DNA from: Pseudomonadota bacterium
GTDB lineage: Bacteria > Pseudomonadota > Alphaproteobacteria > Rhizobiales > Hyphomicrobiaceae
Assembly: GCA_023428365.1 (NCBI GenBank)
Contig: JAEYYQ010000494.1
Span: forward strand, 1 to 5,356
DNA: 5,356 bases
Direction: 5' to 3'
The notes below the pieces were generated by a model. That model ran no database searches. It was not told the origin of the DNA and worked only from the letters and a program-made list of their open reading frames with translations. The translations under genes and the position numbers were made by a program. Shown here piece by piece: positions 1-5,356 of the stretch. Numbering within the stretch: the first letter of the stretch is position 1; each line of letters begins with the position of its first letter.

Positions 1-41
1 AAGGTCGTTTCGGGCAGCTTGTCGCCCACCTTGATCGTCAT
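1..41 (-). CDS. Peroxiredoxin, N-terminal 13 codons only (partial)
   Basis: Only the start of this gene is inside the window. The ATG is the complement of 39-41 and the visible peptide is MTIKVGDKLPETT, running off the left edge. This N-terminus (a short beta strand, then VGDxLP) is typical of Prx5/glutaredoxin-type peroxiredoxins of the AhpC/TSA superfamily, which reduce hydrogen and alkyl peroxides through a peroxidatic cysteine. That cysteine would lie beyond the edge, so it cannot be confirmed here. A strong ribosome-binding site sits five bases upstream of the ATG. The gene lies downstream of the DsbD-alpha-like gene on the same strand, 111 bases away, which fits a shared thiol-redox theme. 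The call rests on 13 residues and local context, so another VGDxLP-starting thioredoxin-fold protein is possible. Confidence 0.7.
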   Translation of the reverse strand, partial: MTIKVGDKLPETT

Positions 42-46
42 CGAAA

Positions 47-52
47 TCCTCC
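47..52 (-). promoter_or_regulatory. Ribosome-binding site of the peroxiredoxin gene
   Basis: The minus strand reads GGAGGA here, five bases before the ATG at 41. It supports that ATG as the start of the partial peroxiredoxin gene. Confidence 0.7.
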
Positions 53-71
53 GCAACGCCATCGTTAGGAA

Positions 72-89
72 GCGCCCAGTGTCGGGCGC
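72..89 (-). terminator. GC-rich hairpin between the DsbD-like and peroxiredoxin genes
   Basis: GCGCCC and GGGCGC form a perfect 6-bp stem around a 6-base loop, between the stop of the DsbD-like gene (153) and the start of the peroxiredoxin gene (41). On the minus strand it is followed by TTCCTAACG and not by a T-run, so it is a weak intrinsic terminator at best. It could instead attenuate read-through or stabilise a processed mRNA end. Confidence 0.3.
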
Positions 90-100
90 GGAACCAGGAA

Positions 101-127
101 CCTATATGGTCTTTATGATCCATCCAA
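101..127 (-). promoter_or_regulatory. Weak candidate sigma70-type promoter for the peroxiredoxin gene
   Basis: On the minus strand TTGGAT (122-127) and TATAGG (101-106) are separated by 15 bases in an AT-richer stretch between the DsbD-like stop and the peroxiredoxin start. The spacer is shorter than the usual 16-18, so the match is poor. The peroxiredoxin gene could be read from upstream instead. Confidence 0.2.
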
Positions 128-152
128 GTACACGGCGTATCTGACCGGCTAT

Positions 153-1016
153 CTACTTGGTGACCCAGGTCGCCTCGGATTGCCCAACGCTCGACACCAT
201 CGTGACGGTCAAGGTCTTGCCCTTCAGATCGGGAACCTCCGGATACTCCGACAGGTCAACTTCGAAGCTTGCAGTATCCGGCCCCTGACCGACTTTCTTC
301 GGCACCGGCAGATAGATCGCATCGGGAGCTTCGACAAACAGATCCCCCGAGGCTCCCGATCCTGGAAATGTTGCATCGATCACCAAACGCGGCTTGCCGC
401 CGTCGGTCCGCAGCGCAACCTTGTCGAGCTTGGGGTCCTTGCTCAGACGATCGGCCTGCTCCCGGGGCACGACGGACAAAGCCTGATCGATTGCCGACGA
501 TGGAGCGGCCGTTGCGGGCGGGATCGCCAGCGAGAAACTGGCCTCGGCCGGCACGCAGATTTCGCGGCACACGCCGAACTCCATGCCCAGCTTCAGCTCG
601 ACCGGCTTGCTTTTGTCCTGGGGGCGAACCTCGATCGGAAACAGCACCGAGCCGGAATAGATGATGGCGTCACCCAGCGCATCCTTGTAGCGCTTGGGAG
701 CGGGAAAGAGGGCGTCGGCACTGGCCAGATTGGACGAACCCGCCCAGTCAAAACGTGGTGGCATCCCGCCTGCATCGCCCGGCGAGCGCCAGTAGGTCTT
801 CCACCCTGGCGCCAGTTTGATTTCGATGGCCGCAAAATTTCGTTGAGGAGCCCCAAGATCGCGCGCCGCAGAACCTGCAATCAGCCGAACTTCGTAACTA
901 TGCCCCTTGGTCCACGATGTCGCCAGATCGCCCGCCAGCGCAGGCTGAGCACCGGAGAACAGCATCGCCGCGGCACTCGTCATGCCAGCGAAAAGCCAGT
1001 CATGCCATACTGTCAA
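153..1016 (-). CDS. Secreted DsbD N-terminal (alpha) domain-like protein
   Basis: This 287-residue protein resembles the periplasmic alpha domain of the thiol:disulfide interchange protein DsbD/ScsB. Residues 1-28 look like a signal peptide ending PALA|GD. The body carries blocks typical of the DsbD-alpha fold: a W-x-x-YWR-x-PGD segment (residues 72-81), then PPRFDWAGSSN, and a cysteine pair in GVCREICVP (C150 and C154). In DsbD this domain receives electrons from the membrane domain and passes them to periplasmic partners. Here there is no membrane (beta) or C-terminal thioredoxin (gamma) domain, so the electron donor must be another protein. I chose the TTG start (complement of 1014-1016) because an AGGAGG lies five bases upstream. 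The internal ATG at residue 12 has no such site and would shorten the signal peptide. It reads toward the peroxiredoxin gene and diverges from yqgE. The family match is clear, but the specific partner is inference. Confidence 0.88.
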   Translation of the reverse strand: MTVWHDWLFAGMTSAAAMLFSGAQPALAGDLATSWTKGHSYEVRLIAGSAARDLGAPQRNFAAIEIKLAPGWKTYWRSPGDAGGMPPRFDWAGSSNLASADALFPAPKRYKDALGDAIIYSGSVLFPIEVRPQDKSKPVELKLGMEFGVCREICVPAEASFSLAIPPATAAPSSAIDQALSVVPREQADRLSKDPKLDKVALRTDGGKPRLVIDATFPGSGASGDLFVEAPDAIYLPVPKKVGQGPDTASFEVDLSEYPEVPDLKGKTLTVTMVSSVGQSEATWVTK

Positions 1017-1021
1017 TCGCG

Positions 1022-1027
1022 CCTCCT
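1022..1027 (-). promoter_or_regulatory. Ribosome-binding site that fixes a TTG start
   Basis: The minus strand reads AGGAGG, five bases before TTG at 1016. This is the strongest Shine-Dalgarno match near the 5' end of the DsbD-like gene. It argues for the rare TTG start over the ATG at 981-983. Confidence 0.7.
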
Positions 1028-1050
1028 CTTGCTCAGTCGGCTCTACAGCC

Positions 1051-1078
1051 TATGTATTCAGGGCGATGGTACGGACAA
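1051..1078 (-). promoter_or_regulatory. Candidate sigma70-type promoter for the DsbD-like gene
   Basis: On the minus strand TTGTCC (1073-1078) is followed after 16 bases by TACATA (1051-1056). A transcript starting near 1044 would have a leader of about 28 bases containing the AGGAGG site. Position and spacing fit, but each box matches the consensus only partly. Confidence 0.3.
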
Positions 1079-1131
1079 TTCACTTTCCGCTGATCAGGCG
1101 GGCATTATTGCTCAATTGCTAAAATCTACGC

Positions 1132-1161
1132 TTCACAGGCCAAGGACGCTGGGTCTAGATT
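1132..1161 (+). promoter_or_regulatory. Weak candidate promoter for yqgE
   Basis: TTCACA (1132-1137) matches the -35 consensus at five of six positions. TAGATT (1156-1161), 18 bases later, matches the -10 box at four of six. Transcription from it would begin close to the yqgE ATG (1168), giving a very short leader or none. That fits the lack of a good Shine-Dalgarno site there, but a chance match is possible. Confidence 0.22.
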
Positions 1162-1167
1162 CAAGAG

Positions 1168-1779
1168 ATGAAACCGAAGCGGCGCACAAGAAAGTCTACA
1201 GGCACCTTCTTTGACGGGCAGTTGCTGATTGCGATGCCTGCCATGGCCGATAAGCGGTTCGCGCGATCGGTAATCTATATGTGCGCCCATTCGGCAGAAG
1301 GCGCCATGGGGTTGATCATCAACCAGCGGGCGCCGCACATCAATTTCCCCGATCTGCTGGAACGCCTGCAACTCGTCGAAGACGATGCCGACGCGATCAT
1401 GGCGCCGCACCTGCAAGAGATGGCAATTCATCTCGGCGGGCCTGTCGAGCCGGAACGCGGCTTCGTGTTGCATAGCTCAGATTACTTCACGCCCTCGTCG
1501 ACACTTTCGATCGACAACGACGTTTGCCTCACCGCGACCATCGACATTCTGAAAGCGCTCGCGACCGGTGAAGGCCCGAACAAGGCGATCCTCGCGCTCG
1601 GCTATGCGGGCTGGGCTCCAGGGCAGTTGGAGAGCGAGATCCAGGCTAACGGCTGGCTGAATTGCCCTGCCGATACGGAGCTGGTCTTCGATTTCAATGT
1701 GGAGGACAAGTACGAGCGGGCAATGTCCAAACTTGGCGTGGACCCAACCCATCTGGTGAACGCGGCCGGCCACGCCTGA
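1168..1779 (+). CDS. yqgE: YqgE/AlgH family protein (UPF0301, DUF179)
   Basis: This 203-residue protein has the conserved blocks of the YqgE/AlgH family in order: [10 protein letters not shown] near residue 17, [20 protein letters not shown] at about 33-52, [18 protein letters not shown] at about 90-107, and [16 protein letters not shown] at about 142-157 followed by NGWL. The length fits the family (E. coli YqgE is a little shorter); the extra residues are a basic N-terminal extension rich in K and R. The molecular function of the family is not settled. The name AlgH comes from alginate regulation in Pseudomonas, but the fold is not a known DNA-binding fold. There is no signal peptide or membrane segment, so it is probably cytoplasmic. 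An in-frame TAG at 1156-1158 leaves the ATG at 1168 as the natural start; the bases before it (TCAAGAG) form only a weak ribosome-binding site. It is divergent from the DsbD-like gene and is followed by an inverted repeat immediately after its stop. Confidence 0.95.
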   Translation: MKPKRRTRKSTGTFFDGQLLIAMPAMADKRFARSVIYMCAHSAEGAMGLIINQRAPHINFPDLLERLQLVEDDADAIMAPHLQEMAIHLGGPVEPERGFVLHSSDYFTPSSTLSIDNDVCLTATIDILKALATGEGPNKAILALGYAGWAPGQLESEIQANGWLNCPADTELVFDFNVEDKYERAMSKLGVDPTHLVNAAGHA

Positions 1780-1780
1780 T

Positions 1781-1810
1781 TTCGCGGGGAGTTCGAATCC
1801 TACCCGCGAA
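1781..1810 (+). terminator. Inverted repeat after yqgE, possible terminator
   Basis: TTCGCGGG (1781-1788) and CCCGCGAA (1803-1810) are perfect 8-base complements around a 14-base loop, starting one base after the yqgE stop codon. The stem is GC-rich, as in an intrinsic terminator, but no T-run follows (GCCAAGCAATTAATG). It could end yqgE transcripts, and on the other strand those of the convergent nuclease-like gene. The 3' half also reads like the end of a tRNA gene, which is listed separately. Confidence 0.4.
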
Positions 1811-1814
1811 GCCA
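1791..1814 (+). other. tRNA 3'-end-like sequence, possible tRNA remnant or att site
   Basis: From G1791 the sequence fits the end of a tRNA gene: T-loop TTCGAAT (1792-1798) closed by G and C, a 5-base arm CCTAC (1799-1803), a 7-base acceptor strand CCGCGAA (1804-1810), a discriminator G, then CCA (1812-1814). The 5' partner of the T-stem is poor (GGGAG where GTAGG would pair). There is no anticodon or D arm upstream, because yqgE ends at 1779. It is therefore not a functional tRNA. It sits exactly where GC drops and the presumed acquired segment begins, and its CCA points toward that segment, as at the left end of tRNA-integrated elements. I found no second copy at the right boundary. Chance similarity within a terminator hairpin is a real alternative. 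Confidence 0.3.
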
Positions 1815-1911
1815 AGCAATTAATGAGAATACAATAGGTAATTTCCGCGCATCTAGCACGTAGCTACATCCTGAGCATAATGCTGTCCTTCAGAGCACTC
1901 ATCTACACACG

Positions 1912-3482
1912 TTAATTTCCCAACCACGCGCTCGACGTCGACCCGATAATAGGCTTTAGCGACACAGCCTCCAATTTCGCGTCTATCAGTTCCCACAACC
2001 GCGACCGGAGTGGGCTTTGCGGCATATTCCTGCGCCCTGACTTGTGCCCGAGTAGGACCGAAGTGAGCATCCAAGCCTCGCGCTCAGTCGATTGGGCTTC
2101 TCTCAAGACGCCCTGGACACCGACGTCATCAAACTTGGTTAGCAATATTTCGAATTCTTCTACACTACACACAACGACGTTGTTGACCTTATCTGCGAGG
2201 TGCCCGCTTCCAGCAGCTTCAAGCTTGGTTCTTGCGGCGGCCAGAACTTCCGGCTTCATAGCGGCGTCCATCACTATGTCATCAAGCACGACGACAAGGC
2301 TCTGGATGTCAGGACTGGCGGCAAGCGAGAGCTCCGCAATACCGGAGCGCATCTGTTCAGCAAACTCACAGGATTGCTTTATCCCCTTTGCAATCTCGTC
2401 GACTACTCGCACCCGATCCTTACTGTCCTCAATCGTCGTCTGTACCGCCAAAGGCACCTTTGTCGCTTTGCATTCAACTGCCAGCCTAACAACGCCCTTC
2501 TCAACCAGAAGCACGTCGGGCGTGCGGCGTGGCCGTGATTTGGTCCCGTGTTGCAGATCTCCTTTCACTTCAGCATCCGGATAAGCGGCTTGAAGCAGCG
2601 CTCGAACATGCCGCTCAAATCCCTCACCTATAAGGTTGCTGACACCTTGGGTTCCGATAACGTCGTAGTAAAGTCCCGACGAGAGACGCCATCGGAGCAA
2701 AGCCTCCATCGGCCGAATATAATGCATCCGACCATGCTCGCGAACGGCAACAAGCGGCCGCGCTCGTAGTGGACTCCGACGGTATGATGTGGTTGACGAG
2801 GATTGGATGGCGTCCTGAGCATCTCTCTGAATCAGCTCGACAGGTGCCGAGAGTGCTTCGAGCACCAATCCTACGTCGCGATCCGAAATGCCGGGAACAC
2901 TTCTTATCGGCAGAATACGCATTTTCCAATGCGTGTCGAACTGAGTGTTCCATATGAGACCCAGCAACAGAAATGTGCGAAGCTCTACGCCTACACGAGC
3001 AGCGAACGCCTCGGACAGTCGAGGATTATCGAATATATTCCACCAGCGAACGTATTCGGCACCAATCCAATTATTGGATTGCCACTTCAACTGGCGATAG
3101 AATAGACGGGCGATGTCTCGGCGAAAAAGCCCATCGGGCGGTGCCCTGAACTCATAGTTCTCAATGTTTCGCAGTTCGTTGAACAGGGCAGAAATCATTT
3201 GCCACGAATGGATATTCGTGCGCCGTGGTCCAATCTTGCGTCGTCTCGCAAACAACTCCGTTAGAAGTGTCTCGATCTCCCAAGCAAACAACTTATACTG
3301 GCTGTCGACACTTGCCCCATAGAGTTCCTTTGGGAGCACATATCCCTTGGGGCCCTAAACTTTGGGTCCGACCAGATGCGATCGAGGACCCAAAACATCT
3401 GAAGCATCTCTATCTTGTTTGAGCGCTCCAAAAGCTTCCCGAGTTTCTTTCGCGCGCGAAACAGCCGCAGTTCATTGCTCAT
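1912..3482 (-). pseudogene. PD-(D/E)xK nuclease-like protein, frameshifted near the 5' end
   Basis: The gene starts at the ATG complementing 3480-3482 and ends at TAA (1912-1914). Reading in the starting frame gives 44 sensible residues (MSNELRLFRARKKLGKLLER onward, through DRIWSDPKFRA). The next long frame, open from 3354 down, continues with PKGYVLPKELYG. One extra base in the GGGG run (3349-3352) would join them into about 523 residues. Numbered in the restored protein, a roughly 270-residue mostly helical N-terminal part of no known family precedes a PD-(D/E)xK core: helix GEGFERHVRALL (E290), TPDVLL (D323), and VECKATK (E337, K339). The spacing suits this nuclease fold, as in Mrr-like and other restriction-type enzymes. 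The product is probably a DNA- or RNA-cleaving enzyme, perhaps anti-phage, but this is inference and I do not recognise the exact family. As sequenced, only a form from the GTG at 3339 could be made; it would keep the nuclease core but lose 48 residues. Confidence 0.7.
3348..3352 (-). other. Frameshift point in the nuclease-like gene
   Basis: On the minus strand the gene reads AGG GCC CCA AGG in the starting frame, and CCC AAG GGA TAT in the downstream frame. The downstream frame is closed by TAG (3355-3357) just before this point. The starting frame then gives an unconvincing 28-residue tail ending at 3261. Loss of one C from a run that is now CCCC explains both. No standard slippery heptamer is aligned with the frame, so programmed frameshifting is less likely than mutation or a sequencing error. 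Confidence 0.65.
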
Positions 3483-3487
3483 TACAG

Positions 3488-3492
3488 TCCTC
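3488..3492 (-). promoter_or_regulatory. Ribosome-binding site of the nuclease-like gene
   Basis: The minus strand reads GAGGA here, five bases before the ATG at 3482. This places the real start in the short upstream frame and is the main argument that the downstream GTG at 3339 is not the original start. Confidence 0.55.
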
Positions 3493-3496
3493 GCGA

Positions 3497-3508
3497 GTTT
3501 TCTAAAAC
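3497..3508. repeat. Short inverted repeat before the nuclease-like gene
   Basis: GTTTT and AAAAC are perfect inverted arms around a 2-base centre, a few bases upstream of the ribosome-binding site, with CGC and GCG further out (3492-3494 and 3509-3511). The position would suit an operator or a site that blocks translation, but no regulator gene is nearby and the match is short enough to be chance. Confidence 0.25.
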
Positions 3509-3686
3509 GCGGAGGGCATAAGTCTGTAGTCGTTCCTCAAGCGCTAGAAAATAGAAGGCGCGGTCTCTTTCCCCGTTACTTTCGCCCCGCCCCTCACATG
3601 GGCTCCCTAGTCACTATGAAGAATGAGGTCGATCCGAAAATCTCATGTGTGGCGCTGGACCACCGACATGCACAGCAATGATGTTC

Positions 3687-3702
3687 AAAAGCTGACTTCA
3701 GC
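3687..3702 (-). terminator. Small hairpin with T-run at the end of the EAL gene
   Basis: On the minus strand GCTGAAGTCAGC forms a short stem (4-5 bp) that includes the TGA stop codon and is followed by TTTT. It is in the right place for an intrinsic terminator, but the stem is short. Confidence 0.3.
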
Positions 3703-5356
3703 GCGCGGCTTTGCCGTTGGCTGGCGGCTGCTCGGCCCCATCCGGCGCTTTCCGAGCCGAACCGGGCTGGCGCGGTGCCGACGTCGGGTTTTCGGCGATG
3801 GGAACGCCAGCCAGCTTCGCCAAGCTCTCTGCAATCGCAGGCGGCAGCGAGGGGTAGTGCGTCGGCGGCGCGGTTGGACGTGTTGGAGGCGCAGTCGCGG
3901 CCCCCTCGCCATTACGGTTGAGCGCACTGGCAAGCCTGGCAGGTGACACAGTTGAAGTGGGTGGCCCTGTCCGCACCGGCGGCGGAGTGGACGCCGGTGG
4001 CCGAGATGGGTTCGTCGAAGGCGGCGGCATCCCACTAGCCTTAGGCGCGCCGGGGTGCGGCGGCGGCATCGTGCTACCACCCGCCATTTGTGGACGCTGC
4101 GACGAGCCCGGCGGAGGGCCGTTTGGCGCGGGCGGATACGGAATCTGCGGGAGCGGCCCTCCGTGCTGAACGGGCGGCGGCGTCTGCGAACGAGGCATGC
4201 CGTTCGCCTGCGGCGGAGTTGGCGGTGGTGGTCCACCCGCCGACGGATTGCGCGGTGCCGGTGGCGGACCGGAATGGCGTCCCAATGGCTGTGTCGGTCT
4301 CGTGATGTGGGGCGGACGGCCTGTACGCACCGGCGGCTCAGCGCCGTTACCTCCCGCATGCGATACCAGCGGAGGTGGAGAGGGAGGCACCGTCTTCGGT
4401 ACATCGGTACGAGGCGGCGCACCATTGCCAGAACGTTGGGTCGTTTCTGCCTCGGTCGCAGGAGTTTTCGACCGTGGCCGCGTCCGGGAGAAAAGCTGAC
4501 TGGCCTTTCTCTTCGATTTCGGCTTGGCATCCTGATCCGATTTGTCGGAATCCTCGGCCGCCTTCAGAATGCGCGGTGGCACCGCGACATCCGGCAACGC
4601 CGCCGAACCACCTTCCGCATCAGCATGCAACGGCAAGAGTTCATCGGCATTCTCAATCGGTGCTGGAACATCGACCGTCTTGCGATCCCGCTTCTTGCGC
4701 CGATCGACGTTGGTGCGGAAGAAACCGCGACGCTGCAGCTTGCGCTCTGATTTGCGGATGACGCGCAGCAGCTGCATCACGTCACGGTCGCTCATCGGCT
4801 CGCCATAGTAGAAGCCCTGCGCATACTCACAGCCGAGCGCACGCAAAAACCCTGCATTTTCCGATTGTTCGATGCCATCAGCGACCACCTTCTTTCCAAG
4901 CTCGTGCGCCAGCGCAACGATCGATCGAACGATTGCCGCGCCGGGACCATCATCCGTGCTGGACTGCACGAGACCGCGATCGATCTTGATGGTGTCGAAC
5001 GGAAAGCGCTGGAGATACGCGAGCGAGGAATAGCCCGCGCCGAAGTCGTCCATCGACAGGCCCGCGCCAGCACTGCTCAGCAGTTCGAGCATCTGCACAG
5101 CCTGCTCCGGATTCTCCATGACCAGGGATTCGGTCACCTCGAGGCGAAGCGCCCCTGCCGGCAGCACGGCGCGGCCGAGAATGTGCCGGATCTCCTGGAT
5201 CAGATCCTGGCGTAACAGCTGGCTGCTTGACACGTTTACGCTGACGAACAGCGCGTTATCTCCGCGTGGCAGCTCCTTGTGCCAGCGCGCCGCTTCCTGT
5301 GCCGAGCGGTTCAGCACATACGATCCGAGCTTGACGATGAGATCGCTTTCTTCCGC
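3698..5356 (-). CDS. EAL-domain c-di-GMP phosphodiesterase-type protein with Pro-rich tail (partial, N-terminus missing)
   Basis: The visible part is 552 residues and runs off the right edge; the open frame continues past the GTG at 5317, which is internal (..IVKLGSYVLNRSAQEAARW..). Residues 1 to about 213 are the C-terminal two thirds of an EAL domain, which hydrolyses cyclic di-GMP with bound metal ions. Visible motifs are VNVSSSQ (N41), LEVTES (E73), DDFGAGYSSL (D103, D104), IKID (K124), VADGIEQ (D160, E163) and AQGFYYGEP (Q180). The EAL signature itself lies outside the window, as would any GGDEF or sensor domain. D160 replaces the Glu usual in the AEGVE motif, so activity may be altered. 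A basic linker (KSERKLQRR, RRKKRDRK) follows, then about 300 residues low in hydrophobics and full of PPP runs, probably disordered. Near the end is a short amphipathic stretch, LPPAIAESLAKLAGVP. The tail is native in composition (GC-rich like its neighbours), not part of the insert. Confidence 0.9.
   Translation of the reverse strand, partial: AEESDLIVKLGSYVLNRSAQEAARWHKELPRGDNALFVSVNVSSSQLLRQDLIQEIRHILGRAVLPAGALRLEVTESLVMENPEQAVQMLELLSSAGAGLSMDDFGAGYSSLAYLQRFPFDTIKIDRGLVQSSTDDGPGAAIVRSIVALAHELGKKVVADGIEQSENAGFLRALGCEYAQGFYYGEPMSDRDVMQLLRVIRKSERKLQRRGFFRTNVDRRKKRDRKTVDVPAPIENADELLPLHADAEGGSAALPDVAVPPRILKAAEDSDKSDQDAKPKSKRKASQLFSRTRPRSKTPATEAETTQRSGNGAPPRTDVPKTVPPSPPPLVSHAGGNGAEPPVRTGRPPHITRPTQPLGRHSGPPPAPRNPSAGGPPPPTPPQANGMPRSQTPPPVQHGGPLPQIPYPPAPNGPPPGSSQRPQMAGGSTMPPPHPGAPKASGMPPPSTNPSRPPASTPPPVRTGPPTSTVSPARLASALNRNGEGAATAPPTRPTAPPTHYPSLPPAIAESLAKLAGVPIAENPTSAPRQPGSARKAPDGAEQPPANGKAAR

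Larger units (their letters stand above)
1811..3690. other. Lower-GC segment, probable acquired insert
   Basis: Base composition falls sharply between yqgE and the EAL gene: 26 of 60 bases in 1861-1920 are G or C, against 45 of 60 in 4201-4260. The segment holds a single recognisable gene, the frameshifted nuclease-like one, plus AT-richer flanks (1811-1911 and 3483-3690) in which I see no further gene. There is no integrase, transposase or clear terminal repeat, so the borders are approximate and drawn from composition only. Confidence 0.5.

Noticed and set aside
180..1214. Long open frame on the plus strand (344 codons) opposite the DsbD-like gene
   Set aside because: It lies antisense to a gene with clear domain features and a signal peptide and runs into the start of yqgE. 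Its product shows no recognisable motifs. Such frames are common opposite GC-rich genes.
1853..2074. A 73-codon minus-strand frame overlapping the 3' end of the nuclease-like gene, considered as an alternative C-terminus
   Set aside because: The long frame already ends sensibly with a helical SRLWELIDAKLEAVS segment and TAA at 1912. The other frame has no better continuation and no start signal.
2042..2584. Ser/Thr-rich 180-codon plus-strand frame opposite the nuclease-like gene
   Set aside because: It is antisense to the region encoding the nuclease core, has low-complexity Ser/Thr composition and no recognisable domain.
3345..3357. Programmed -1 frameshifting in the nuclease-like gene
   Set aside because: The frames differ by -1, but no X-XXY-YYZ heptamer is aligned with the starting frame and no strong downstream structure is evident, so a simple indel is more economical.
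3958..4400. GGCGG-rich repetitive look on the plus strand, considered as a DNA repeat array
   Set aside because: It is explained by proline and glycine codons of the tail. There is no fixed repeat unit or spacing, so it is neither a CRISPR array nor a tandem repeat.
3685..4530. Arginine-rich 281-codon open frame on the minus strand inside the EAL gene
   Set aside because: It is a frame-shifted reading of the Pro-rich tail; the high Arg content is what GC-rich proline codons give in another frame.
4055..4750. Plus-strand open frame of 231 codons opposite the EAL gene tail
   Set aside because: It has biased Arg/Trp-rich composition with no motif or plausible start signal; it is a shadow of the Pro-rich coding region.

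Overview
The window looks like chromosomal DNA of an alphaproteobacterium, most likely Hyphomicrobiales of the Bradyrhizobium/Rhodopseudomonas/Nitrobacter type. This rests on high GC in most genes, the style of the YqgE, DsbD-N-like and EAL proteins, and Shine-Dalgarno sites of the AGGAGG type. The genus cannot be fixed from sequence alone.

Layout, left to right. Positions 1-41 (minus) hold the first 13 codons of a peroxiredoxin. Upstream of it on the same strand, 153-1016 encodes a secreted stand-alone DsbD-alpha-like protein with a CxxxC pair and a TTG start. The two probably form a periplasmic/cytoplasmic thiol-redox pair, possibly co-transcribed. A 151-bp divergent intergenic region follows, then yqgE/algH (1168-1779, plus). 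Just after the yqgE stop is an inverted repeat that also resembles the 3' end of a tRNA gene, including CCA. The stretch from about 1811 to about 3690 has visibly lower GC (26 of 60 bases in 1861-1920, against 45 of 60 in 4201-4260). It carries one gene on the minus strand: a large protein of unknown family with a PD-(D/E)xK nuclease signature. That gene is broken by a one-base frameshift near its 5' end, at a GGGG run (3349-3352). Its true start, with a good ribosome-binding site, is at 3482, not at the GTG (3339) that opens the long frame. From 3698 to the right edge (minus) lies the C-terminal 552 residues of a c-di-GMP phosphodiesterase-type EAL protein with an unusual proline-rich tail of over 300 residues.

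The two outer parts look like conserved chromosomal backbone (thiol redox, YqgE, c-di-GMP turnover). The middle looks like a small acquired cargo, best explained as a single-gene nuclease, perhaps defence-related, that has decayed or carries a sequencing error. I see no integrase, transposase, CRISPR array, rRNA or complete tRNA. The most notable items are the frameshifted nuclease and its placement beside a tRNA-3'-end-like sequence, and the Pro-rich EAL protein with a conserved Glu changed to Asp.
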